DNA from: Methanocaldococcaceae archaeon
Lineage (GTDB): Archaea > AGJL01 > Methanococci > Methanococcales > Methanocaldococcaceae
Assembly (NCBI GenBank): GCA_027023665.1
Contig: JALVUY010000213.1
Span: forward strand, 1-6,794
Length of the DNA stretch: 6,794 bases
Direction of reading: 5' to 3'
Part shown: positions 1 through 5,970 of the stretch, in pieces
Layout: every line of letters begins with the position of its first letter
How positions within the stretch are numbered: position 1 is the first letter of the stretch
Notes under the pieces: generated by a model
Database searches by the model: none
Seen by the model: the letters and a program-made list of their open reading frames with translations, nothing else
Told to the model about the DNA's origin: nothing
Program-made: the position numbers and the translations under genes

Positions 1-6
1 ATTAGT

Positions 7-1542
7 TTATGTCTTAACTACTTTTCCAGTAATAGATCTTCTTCCATAATCTACAACTTCTATATCAACAAATTGTCCTATTTTAAGATTTTTGTCTTTA
101 ATTCCTACTAAAATAGGATAACTTCCAAACTGTCTTCCAAAATATAAATTTTCTTTATCTTTTAATTCTACAAATACATCCTTTAAAATTGTTCCTTTTG
201 GTATAACTCTTTTAAGCATTTTATTATCTATCTCCTCTCTAATTTTTTCTTTAAACCATAGAAATAGTTTTTTTCTTTTCTCTGCCTTTTTTACATCTTT
301 TAAACTTATATCAGTCCCAAAAAATGGAACTACTTGCCTTATGTTAATTCTTCTAATCATAAATCCTCTATCATATATCTCTTTTAAATATTCAAAATTT
401 ATAGAAAATGTTTTCTTACTTTCTCCTTTTAAGCCAAACAGTAAATTTATTCCTGGTAGTAAATAAGGCAATCCTGTCTCTCCTCTTTTTCCTCCAATTT
501 CGTTTAAAATTTCTACAGCTTTTAAAACATCTTCTGGTGTAGTTAATAAATTATTTGCTTTAATTACTTTTTCATCAAAACTTTCAACTCCAAAAGCGGC
601 AACATTTCCTGAAGTGCAATATTTAACCAAAATTTTTGTAATCTCTCTACTTTCATCTTCATGTCTTGCTATTACTACAGGGTTTGCATTATCTATGTGT
701 AAAACCTTAGGATTTGAAACATTCCAAATTCCTTTAAATAACTTTTCAATTGCCTCAATATTAGGTTTTGGAACCTCTTCCTTTTCAGAATCAATTGCTT
801 TATAGGAATAAATACATGGCTGTCTTCCAATTCTAAAATATCTTATCCCTTCATTGTATAATGCCTTAATCTCTTCTATTATAGATTTTTCATCTCTAAA
901 TTTTGGAAGTCCAAACCTTCTTGGCTCTGTACAGAATGAACAACCTCCAGTTAATGCTCTTGAGCATCCTCTATATGTTTCAATTTCAGCAATTATATAA
1001 GGATAATTTGGATGTTTTTTAACAACCTTTGATCCTCTAATGGCATACTCTCTCAATTCTTCATAACTTCTATGGGCATTAAAATCAATATTTTCTATAC
1101 TTTTGTTCTCTAATAATTCCTTTAAAACTGCCTCTAAGTCACCCTCTGCAACTACATCAAAAAACTCTTTATATTTTTTCTCATCAACTATCTTTCCACC
1201 AATCATAGAGGAGCCATATTTTGTTGCTGCTGGTCCGCCTAAAATTTTTATGCCGTCATATTTATATAATATGGAAACAAACTCTTTTAAAGTAGCAGGG
1301 TTGGCATTTAAATACTTCCCCGGCGTGTGAAAACCACAAATGCATATTATTGCGTCATAATTATTTAAATTAAAAGAATTTCTAATTTCTCTAAATTTAT
1401 CAATGGTTATATAATCTACATCAACATTGTATTTATCTAAGACACCATAAGCATACCTTGGATATATTCCAATATATGGGGGAACTCCCAAACCTGCTGG
1501 CTCATCTGTATATCCATCTAAAATTAACGCTCTCTCTATCAT
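7..1542 (-). CDS. Radical SAM protein with N-terminal Rossmann-like domain and C-terminal TRAM-like domain (COG1031-like)
   Basis: Predicted 511-residue radical S-adenosylmethionine enzyme; substrate unknown. Residues 1-150 look like the alpha/beta (B12-binding-like or MiaB-N-like) domain that precedes many radical SAM cores, with a LGGPA motif at 101-105 and AEGD at 132-135. The core begins at the cysteine cluster C193, C201, C204 in the context RGCSRALTGGCSFC, a CX7CX2C spacing rather than the usual CX3CX2C; a GVES motif at 318-321 fits a later beta strand of the barrel. Residues about 447-511 resemble a TRAM/OB-fold RNA-binding domain as in MiaB-type tRNA methylthiotransferases. From memory the whole resembles COG1031 Fe-S oxidoreductases. 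The frame is open upstream to 1683, but those 47 residues are antisense translation of the C/D guide RNA and of the neighbouring gene, so the ATG at 1542 (MIERALILDG) is chosen; its SD is only GGGG, 5 nt upstream. An RNA-modifying role is an inference from the TRAM-like tail. Confidence 0.85.
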   Translation of the reverse strand: MIERALILDGYTDEPAGLGVPPYIGIYPRYAYGVLDKYNVDVDYITIDKFREIRNSFNLNNYDAIICICGFHTPGKYLNANPATLKEFVSILYKYDGIKILGGPAATKYGSSMIGGKIVDEKKYKEFFDVVAEGDLEAVLKELLENKSIENIDFNAHRSYEELREYAIRGSKVVKKHPNYPYIIAEIETYRGCSRALTGGCSFCTEPRRFGLPKFRDEKSIIEEIKALYNEGIRYFRIGRQPCIYSYKAIDSEKEEVPKPNIEAIEKLFKGIWNVSNPKVLHIDNANPVVIARHEDESREITKILVKYCTSGNVAAFGVESFDEKVIKANNLLTTPEDVLKAVEILNEIGGKRGETGLPYLLPGINLLFGLKGESKKTFSINFEYLKEIYDRGFMIRRINIRQVVPFFGTDISLKDVKKAEKRKKLFLWFKEKIREEIDNKMLKRVIPKGTILKDVFVELKDKENLYFGRQFGSYPILVGIKDKNLKIGQFVDIEVVDYGRRSITGKVVKT

Positions 1543-1547
1543 AATAA

Positions 1548-1606
1548 CCCCGATGATGAGGATTGGCTTTGCTGATTTTGTGATGAGCCGTATGAGCTCT
1601 GAGGGG
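1548..1606 (+). ncRNA. C/D box guide RNA (archaeal sRNA for 2'-O-methylation)
   Basis: All parts of a canonical archaeal C/D box sRNA are present in order on the plus strand: 5' stem CCCC (1548-1551), C box ATGATGA (1553-1559), 12-nt D' guide GGATTGGCTTTG (1560-1571), D' box CTGA (1572-1575), 4-nt spacer TTTT (1576-1579), C' box GTGATGA (1580-1586), 12-nt D guide GCCGTATGAGCT (1587-1598), D box CTGA (1599-1602), 3' stem GGGG (1603-1606). Both C-type boxes match RUGAUGA perfectly. C/D would form a K-turn and C'/D' a K-loop for L7Ae, with Nop5 and fibrillarin completing the RNP. About 53% G+C stands out from the A+T-rich flanks, as usual for structural RNAs of hyperthermophiles. It fits almost exactly between two minus-strand genes and is antisense to the start region of the radical SAM gene. 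A weak TATA-like GTATAT (1508-1513) lies upstream. The N+5 rule predicts methylation of the G in CAAAGCCAAUCC and of the C after AGCU in AGCUCAUACGGC. Confidence 0.93.
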
Positions 1607-1632
1607 TATATTTTATTTATTGTTATTATTTT
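1607..1632 (+). terminator. Possible U-rich terminator of the C/D sRNA
   Basis: Directly after the 3' stem of the guide RNA the plus strand has several T runs (TATATTTTATTT, then TTATTATTTTT). Archaeal RNA polymerase terminates at such oligo-T stretches without needing a hairpin. The same bases encode the Asn/Lys-rich last codons of the lipoprotein gene on the other strand, so the T-richness may be coincidental. Confidence 0.3.
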
Positions 1633-2263
1633 TAACTTCAAATAAACTAAACACATATCTACTCCAATTAGTCCAGAGTTCATTAACTTTGTTATTTACT
1701 TCATCAGTTTGCATTATTAAATAGTAATTACCTACTTTTCTATAGTAGCAGTAACTAACTGGCAAATTGTTAGTTTTCGGGGTAAATTCATAGTAATAAT
1801 AGTATCCATATAAATCTCTTTGTGGATATTTCTTAACATCATTAAAAATATATGCGTTAGAGAAATCAATTGGATATAAGCTGACTTCAAAAGTAACATT
1901 TAAACCATCATTACAATATTTTTTAATAATTAATCTATCATATTTTCTTTCTTCAGTATAATTTAATTTTAAAAACATTTTGTCAATAGCTATCTTTTTT
2001 GAAAAGTTATATTTTTTTGTTAGAGTAAAGTTATTAGTAATATTTTTGTTTATCTTTGTCCTATTTAGGTTATTCTCTATTTTTTTATTATTTTCCTTCA
2101 ATTTAACAACAGTAGTATTATCTGTTATATTGTGTATTTTATTAGTATTACTATTATTAATCATTGTATTATTGGAAATTATAACCGTATTATTCTCATT
2201 ATTTAAACATCCACAACATAATAAAATTAAAACTAAAAACAAAAATATAAATATTTTTTTCAT
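1613..2263 (-). CDS. Small predicted lipoprotein with Asn-rich, sequon-rich stalk; function unknown
   Basis: Predicted 216-residue exported protein. It starts MKKIFIF, has a hydrophobic stretch to residue 15 and then CCGC at 16-19. A charged n-region, hydrophobic core and Gly-Cys look like a lipoprotein signal, with C19 as the likely lipidated residue, so the protein would sit outside the cytoplasmic membrane. Residues about 20-80 are a low-complexity Asn/Lys/Thr/Ile stalk. The remainder (about 85-210) has mixed, Tyr-rich composition, including a run of five Tyr after YG, that could fold as a small beta-rich domain; I do not recognise the family. About eleven N-x-S/T sequons are present, so N-glycosylation is plausible. 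A GTG at 2272 is in frame, but it lies inside the SD (GGGTGA); the ATG at 2263 is 5 nt after that SD and gives a better signal peptide. It follows korA after 29 bp, so it is probably co-transcribed; no functional link is evident. Confidence 0.75.
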   Translation of the reverse strand: MKKIFIFLFLVLILLCCGCLNNENNTVIISNNTMINNSNTNKIHNITDNTTVVKLKENNKKIENNLNRTKINKNITNNFTLTKKYNFSKKIAIDKMFLKLNYTEERKYDRLIIKKYCNDGLNVTFEVSLYPIDFSNAYIFNDVKKYPQRDLYGYYYYYEFTPKTNNLPVSYCYYRKVGNYYLIMQTDEVNNKVNELWTNWSRYVFSLFEVKNNNNK

Positions 2264-2268
2264 AAATT

Positions 2269-2274
2269 TCACCC
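2269..2274 (-). promoter_or_regulatory. Shine-Dalgarno site of the lipoprotein gene (decides the start)
   Basis: GGGTGA on the minus strand, 5 nt before the ATG at 2263, complementary to the CACCTCC-type 3' end of archaeal 16S rRNA. The in-frame upstream GTG lies inside this motif and is therefore unlikely to be the start. Confidence 0.75.
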
Positions 2275-2292
2275 AAAATAAAATAGTAAAAG

Positions 2293-3393
2293 TTATTCAA
2301 AAACAGCTTTTTCTAATTCTTCTGGTCTGTGTAGTTCTCCACCAATTTTATCAACTAAAATAACTTCATCAGCATTTTTACAAACTCTTTCAACTTCATA
2401 ATATATCTGTCCTAAGTTCATCTCTGGAACTATAATCTTCTTAGCCTTTAAATTTTTCAACAACTCATCTGGGAATGGATAGACAGTTATCAACCTTACA
2501 TATCCTACATCAACTCCTTCATTTCTTAATTTATTTACAGTATGTTTTACAGTTCTTGAAGGAGATCCATAACAAACAAACATTATTTCAGCATCTAAAT
2601 TATCTCCTTCCCATTTAATTATTTCATCTTTATTTTTCCTTATTTTATTTACTAATCTTCTAACTAACTTATCATGAGTTTCTGGAGATACATCAGGATA
2701 CCCTCTCTCATCGTGTGTCAATCCAGTTACATGAACATTATACCCTTCTCCAAATACTGGCATTTCTGGAATTAATTTATCAAAAGGATATGGCTTTTTA
2801 CATGGTTTTTCTTTAGGTTTTTCTCTATTAATAATTTCAAAATTATCGTGTAATATAACTTTTTCTCTCATGTGTCCAACAATTTCATCAGCCATAACAA
2901 ATACAGGAATTCTATACTTCTCAGCATAATTAAAAGCCATTATTGTGAAATCATACATTTCTTGAACAGTACTTGGAGAGAGAGCTATAACTTCATAATC
3001 TCCATGACTACCCCACCTACATTGCATCATATCTCCTTGACTTGCCATAGTGGGCTGCCCTGTAGAAGGCCCTCCTCTTTGAATATTAACTATAACACAA
3101 GGAGTTTCTGTCATGTATCCATATCCAATGTTTTCTTGCATTAAACTAAATCCTGGTCCAGAAGTGGCAGTCATTGCCTTTAAGCCGCCCCAACTTGCTC
3201 CAATAACTGCTGATATACTACCGATTTCATCCTCCATTTGCACATAATAGCCCCCAACTTTTGGCAACTCTCTTGCCATTATCTCTGCTATCTCAGTAGA
3301 TGGTGTTATAGGATAGCCAGCAAAAAATCTACATCCCGCCTTTATAGCACCCAATGCACATGCATGATTACCCTGAATAAAATCTACTTTCAT
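2293..3393 (-). CDS. korA: 2-oxoglutarate:ferredoxin oxidoreductase, alpha subunit KorA
   Basis: Predicted 366-residue catalytic-half subunit of the thiamine-diphosphate and Fe-S enzyme that interconverts 2-oxoglutarate and succinyl-CoA + CO2 with ferredoxin. In methanogens without a complete TCA cycle it runs reductively and supplies 2-oxoglutarate for glutamate. Visible motifs: GNHACALGAIKAGCRF (8-23), GYPITPST (26-33), QMEDEIGSISAVIGASWGG (52-70), TSGPGFSLMQE (77-87), RGGPSTGQPT (106-115), GLTHDERGYP (224-233). Residues 1-190 are the pyrimidine-binding-type domain; about 255-366 are the transketolase-C-like domain. QMEDEIG and STGQPT match KorA better than the VorB or PorA families as I remember them. 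The start is the ATG at 3393, 7 nt after GGAGGG; an in-frame TTG at 3408 overlaps that SD and is rejected. KorB, KorC/G and KorD are not nearby, so the complex is encoded at split loci. It lies 31 bp after ilvB, suggesting one operon. Confidence 0.95.
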   Translation of the reverse strand: MKVDFIQGNHACALGAIKAGCRFFAGYPITPSTEIAEIMARELPKVGGYYVQMEDEIGSISAVIGASWGGLKAMTATSGPGFSLMQENIGYGYMTETPCVIVNIQRGGPSTGQPTMASQGDMMQCRWGSHGDYEVIALSPSTVQEMYDFTIMAFNYAEKYRIPVFVMADEIVGHMREKVILHDNFEIINREKPKEKPCKKPYPFDKLIPEMPVFGEGYNVHVTGLTHDERGYPDVSPETHDKLVRRLVNKIRKNKDEIIKWEGDNLDAEIMFVCYGSPSRTVKHTVNKLRNEGVDVGYVRLITVYPFPDELLKNLKAKKIIVPEMNLGQIYYEVERVCKNADEVILVDKIGGELHRPEELEKAVFE

Positions 3394-3400
3394 TGTATAT

Positions 3401-3406
3401 CCCTCC
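3401..3406 (-). promoter_or_regulatory. Shine-Dalgarno site of korA (decides the start)
   Basis: GGAGGG on the minus strand, 7 nt before the korA ATG at 3393. The 31-bp ilvB-korA gap has no room for a TATA box plus a leader carrying this SD, so korA is probably read from the ilvB promoter. Confidence 0.75.
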
Positions 3407-3424
3407 AAAAATTATAATTATATT

Positions 3425-5200
3425 CTAATACTCTTTAATTGCGGCCATTTCTCTTATCTTTTTAATTTCTTCAAATGCAGCTCTTTTAATCTTTGGTTCT
3501 ACTCTAATTGGATGAACTATATTTGTCAATTTTCCTCCAGGAGGAACCATTGGTAAAGCTTCAGCAGGATCTATAACAACATCTAAGAGATATGGCTCAT
3601 TGCTCAATATAGCCTCTTTTAATTTTTCTTTAATTTCATCTGGACTTGTAATTCTATCAGCTTTAACACCATAGCTTTCAGCTAATTTAACAAAATCAGG
3701 ACTCTCTCCTAAATGAACCTCACTCTGTCTCTGTCCATAGTATAAATTCTGCCACTGATAGACCATTCCTAATGTTCTATTGTCAAAGATGCAAATAACT
3801 ACTGGAATGTCATATTCTTTAATTGTTGCCAACTCCTGAGAGTTCATTAAGAAACCGCCATCTCCAGTAATAGAGATAACATTAGCATATGGCTTAGCAA
3901 CCTTAGCCCCTACTGCCGCTGGAAATCCAAAGCCCATAGTTCCCAAACCACCAGAGGCTAAGAAACTTCTAGGCATTCTTGTTTTAAAGAAATGAGCCAT
4001 CCACATTTGATTTTGTCCTACATCAGTAGTAACAATAGTATTTTTTAATTTTGGATCTATCTCCTGTAAAACTTCCATTAAATCTTTAACAAATCTCTGT
4101 GGCTTTATTGGCTTATCATCAAAGTCCATCATAGGAATAGACATCTTTTTTAATTCAAAAATTCTCTCTAACCAATCCTCTTTACTCTTTATCTCTAAAG
4201 TTGTTAATACTATTAATAAATCTCTTAATACATTTTTGGCATCCCCAACTATTGGAATATCTGCCCTAACATTCTTCCCAATTTCTGCTGGATCTATATC
4301 TATATGTATTATTTTTGCTTCTGGGGCAAAGTGTCTAACATCTCCTGTAACTCTATCGGAAAATCTACATCCAATTGCTATTAAGACATCACATTCTGTA
4401 ACTGCATAATTCGCTGCCTTAGTTCCATGCATTCCAACCATTCCCAAGGATAGAGGATGATCTTCTGGAAAACTACCTTTACCCATTAAAGTTGTACAAA
4501 CAGGAATTTTTATTAATTCTGCTAATCTAATTAACTCTTCTGATGCCCCACTAATTATAACTCCTCCTCCTGCTAATATTACTGGTTTTTCTGCCTCTGC
4601 TATTAACTTTGCCGCTTTTTTTATCTGTAATGGATGTCCAACAGTTTTTGGTTTATATCCTGGTAAATCAACCTTTGCGGGAATTGGATATTTTTCAATA
4701 TCAATTTCTCCTTCTTGAACATCCTTAGGAATGTCTATATGAACTGGTCCAGGCCTCCCAGTTGTGGCAATTTCAAAGGCTGATCTAAAAATTTCAGGAA
4801 TTTCTTCTGTCTTTTTTATTTGGAAATTATGTTTTGTTATAGGCATAAATAAGCCAAGAGCGTCAATTTCTTGGAATGCATCATTACCTATTAATTTGGT
4901 TGGAACCTGTCCTGTTAAAGCAATAACTGGAGAAGAATCTGCATAAGCTGTAGCTATTCCAGTAACTAAGTTAGTAGCCCCTGGTCCAGATGTAGAAACA
5001 CAAACTCCTGGCTCTCCGCTCGCTCTTGCAAATCCATCTGCCGCGTGTGCTGCTGCCTGTTCATGCCTTGTTAATATATGAACTAAGTCACTATCATATA
5101 GTGCATCGTAAAAAGGTAACATTGCTCCTCCTGGATAACCAAATATAATCTTAACACCTTCTGCTTCCAATGCTTTTATAATTGCTTCTGCACCTTTCAT
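3425..5200 (-). CDS. ilvB: Acetolactate synthase (acetohydroxyacid synthase) large catalytic subunit
   Basis: Predicted 591-residue catalytic subunit that condenses two pyruvates to 2-acetolactate, or pyruvate with 2-oxobutyrate to 2-aceto-2-hydroxybutyrate, the first common step of valine, leucine and isoleucine synthesis. Three thiamine-diphosphate-enzyme domains are visible: Pyr domain about 1-170 with the activating Glu E47 in RHEQAAAHAADGFAR; central FAD-binding-type domain about 190-330 (ILAGGGV at 208-214, GCRFSDRVTG at 277-286); PP domain about 370-560 with the metal/ThDP motif GDGGF at 446-450 and N474. GMVYQWQ (478-484), carrying the Trp of the herbicide-contact region, is diagnostic of acetohydroxyacid synthase rather than other family members. 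Length is typical. The start is the ATG at 5200 just after GGTGAT; the in-frame TTG at 5227 precedes that SD and is rejected. A TATA box upstream fits its own promoter. The regulatory subunit IlvN is not in the window. It leads the probable ilvB-korA-lipoprotein unit. Confidence 0.97.
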   Translation of the reverse strand: MKGAEAIIKALEAEGVKIIFGYPGGAMLPFYDALYDSDLVHILTRHEQAAAHAADGFARASGEPGVCVSTSGPGATNLVTGIATAYADSSPVIALTGQVPTKLIGNDAFQEIDALGLFMPITKHNFQIKKTEEIPEIFRSAFEIATTGRPGPVHIDIPKDVQEGEIDIEKYPIPAKVDLPGYKPKTVGHPLQIKKAAKLIAEAEKPVILAGGGVIISGASEELIRLAELIKIPVCTTLMGKGSFPEDHPLSLGMVGMHGTKAANYAVTECDVLIAIGCRFSDRVTGDVRHFAPEAKIIHIDIDPAEIGKNVRADIPIVGDAKNVLRDLLIVLTTLEIKSKEDWLERIFELKKMSIPMMDFDDKPIKPQRFVKDLMEVLQEIDPKLKNTIVTTDVGQNQMWMAHFFKTRMPRSFLASGGLGTMGFGFPAAVGAKVAKPYANVISITGDGGFLMNSQELATIKEYDIPVVICIFDNRTLGMVYQWQNLYYGQRQSEVHLGESPDFVKLAESYGVKADRITSPDEIKEKLKEAILSNEPYLLDVVIDPAEALPMVPPGGKLTNIVHPIRVEPKIKRAAFEEIKKIREMAAIKEY

Positions 5201-5203
5201 ATA

Positions 5204-5209
5204 ATCACC
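5204..5209 (-). promoter_or_regulatory. Shine-Dalgarno site of ilvB (decides the start)
   Basis: GGTGAT on the minus strand, 3 nt before the ATG at 5200. It is a perfect match to the archaeal anti-SD and lies downstream of the in-frame TTG at 5227, so the shorter protein is the better call. Confidence 0.8.
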
Positions 5210-5255
5210 AAAAATTGAGTCAATCAAATTATTAAAAATGATAAAATTGAAATCC

Positions 5256-5263
5256 TATATAAA
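5256..5263 (-). promoter_or_regulatory. TATA box (box A) of the ilvB operon
   Basis: TTTATATA on the minus strand is a consensus methanogen box A. With initiation about 25 bp downstream, transcription would start near 5234-5235, giving a leader of about 34 nt that contains the SD. It lies in the 194-bp A+T-rich gap between the FKBP and ilvB genes. A second palindromic TTTATAAA at 5328-5335 could be another promoter but is further from the gene. I see no attenuator-like leader peptide or riboswitch in the gap. Confidence 0.6.
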
Positions 5264-5340
5264 TTTTATAGATGCAAAATTTAAAAAATTAAATATAGAT
5301 TAAACTACAAAAAATACTAACAAATAATTTATAAACAGAA

Positions 5341-5393
5341 ATAAAAAAGAAAATTTTTAAATTTTAATGATAAGATTGAATTAAAAAATAAAA
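5341..5393 (-). terminator. Oligo-T terminator region of the FKBP gene
   Basis: Immediately after the FKBP stop codon the minus strand has TTTTATTTTTTAA (5393-5381) and, about 30 nt further, TTTTCTTTTTTAT (5353-5341). T-rich tracts of this kind terminate archaeal transcription without a hairpin. They separate the FKBP transcript from the ilvB promoter downstream. Confidence 0.5.
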
Positions 5394-5394
5394 T

Positions 5395-5856
5395 CTATTC
5401 TTCACTTGGATTTACTTCACACACTTTTATTGTAAACGTTAATTCTTTCCCAGCCAGTTCATGATTGAAATCCAAGACAACTGTATCGTCAGTAACTTTT
5501 ATTATCTTTGCAGGAACTCCATTTGCTAAAATTAACATTCCTTCTTCTGGCTCAAAATCAGCAGTGTCAAACATCTCCTTAGGAATTTCTTGGATTAATC
5601 TCTCATCTCTAAATCCATAACCTTTTTCAGGAGGTATTGTAACAGTTTTTTCTTCACCTTCTTCCATATTTAAAACTGCCTCTTCAAAACCTTCAATTAA
5701 ATTTCCTTCACCCACAACAAAACCTAATGGTTCGTATTCTCTTTCTGGTGAGTATATTCCATTTTCTTTTGCCACATCTTCAATTGATGTGTCAATTACT
5801 TTTCCATCTACGACTAAAATGTAGTCAACTTTTACATAATCTCCTTTTTTAATCAA
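5395..5856 (-). CDS. FKBP-type peptidyl-prolyl cis-trans isomerase, SlyD-like with IF domain
   Basis: Predicted 153-residue cytoplasmic prolyl isomerase and folding helper. The FKBP part is split, as in SlyD and archaeal long-type FKBPs: [14 protein letters not shown] (11-24) supplies equivalents of FKBP12 Tyr26 and Asp37 (Y12, D22); [19 protein letters not shown] (43-61) is the central strand-helix; KGYG (78-81) contains the flap Tyr. A chaperone-like insert-in-flap (IF) domain follows at about 86-130, and the last FKBP strand carries the family signature [12 protein letters not shown] (128-139). There is no His/Cys-rich metal-binding tail as in E. coli SlyD, only one Cys near the end. The start is unusual: no ATG is near. 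TTG at 5856 lies 4 nt after GGAGTTGAT and is preferred; the in-frame TTG at 5865 lies inside that SD. It has its own promoter and terminator and diverges from the UbiA-family gene. Confidence 0.93.
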   Translation of the reverse strand: MIKKGDYVKVDYILVVDGKVIDTSIEDVAKENGIYSPEREYEPLGFVVGEGNLIEGFEEAVLNMEEGEEKTVTIPPEKGYGFRDERLIQEIPKEMFDTADFEPEEGMLILANGVPAKIIKVTDDTVVLDFNHELAGKELTFTIKVCEVNPSEE

Positions 5857-5860
5857 GATA

Positions 5861-5869
5861 ATCAACTCC
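5861..5869 (-). promoter_or_regulatory. Shine-Dalgarno site of the FKBP gene, supporting a TTG start
   Basis: GGAGTTGAT on the minus strand matches GGAGGTGAT with one mismatch and lies 4 nt before TTG at 5856, almost the geometry of ilvB (GGTGAT, 3 nt, ATG). The competing TTG at 5863-5865 is part of the motif itself. Confidence 0.6.
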
Positions 5870-5897
5870 TTAACCTTTCTATAATCTTTTGTAAATG

Positions 5898-5906
5898 TTA
5901 TATAAA
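5898..5906 (-). promoter_or_regulatory. TATA box of the FKBP gene, possibly bidirectional
   Basis: TTTATATAA on the minus strand would place initiation near 5878 and give a leader of about 20 nt with the SD. The core TTATATAA is palindromic, so the same element could direct divergent transcription of the UbiA-family gene (initiation near 5929, leader about 40 nt). The 105-bp intergenic region holds nothing else recognisable apart from the next candidate. Confidence 0.5.
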
Positions 5907-5918
5907 TAGTTTTTGCAA

Positions 5919-5927
5919 GTATATTTT
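5919..5927 (+). promoter_or_regulatory. Candidate TATA box for the UbiA-family gene
   Basis: GTATATTTT on the plus strand lies at the right distance for initiation near 5948 and a leader of about 23 nt. It matches the consensus less well than the palindromic element at 5898-5906, which is the alternative. Confidence 0.35.
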
Positions 5928-5970
5928 TAACAAATATTTAACATTAAGAATTTATAAGAAAGGGATGTTT

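Noticed and set aside
614..1330. Plus-strand ORFs at 614-805 and 1103-1330
   Set aside because: They lie opposite the well-conserved radical SAM coding sequence and have no recognisable product or ribosome-binding site.
1548..1606. Inverted CCCC/GGGG sequence as a rho-independent-type terminator for the lipoprotein gene
   Set aside because: The intervening boxes and guide spacings fit a C/D sRNA far better, the stem is only 4 bp with a 51-nt loop, and no T run follows it on the minus strand.
1543..1683. N-terminal extension of the radical SAM protein by 47 residues
   Set aside because: It is the antisense translation of the C/D guide RNA plus the end of the lipoprotein gene in another frame, with no family resemblance and no SD before 1683.
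1980..2363. Plus-strand ORF of 127 residues with many hydrophobic residues
   Set aside because: It is the complement of the Asn/Lys-rich lipoprotein gene: AAT/AAA codons read backwards give Ile/Leu/Phe. It has no SD and runs into the korA end.
2872..3144. Plus-strand ORF of 90 residues opposite korA
   Set aside because: Shadow of korA, which shows conserved motifs throughout this interval.
4764..4946. Plus-strand ORF of 60 residues opposite ilvB
   Set aside because: Shadow of ilvB; the interval encodes conserved Pyr-domain motifs on the minus strand.
5265..5394. A+T-rich repeats or palindromes (AAAATTTTTAAATTTT-like) between FKBP and ilvB genes
   Set aside because: Explained by base composition, terminator T tracts and promoter elements; no repeat unit recurs with regular spacing, so it is not a CRISPR or an origin-like array.
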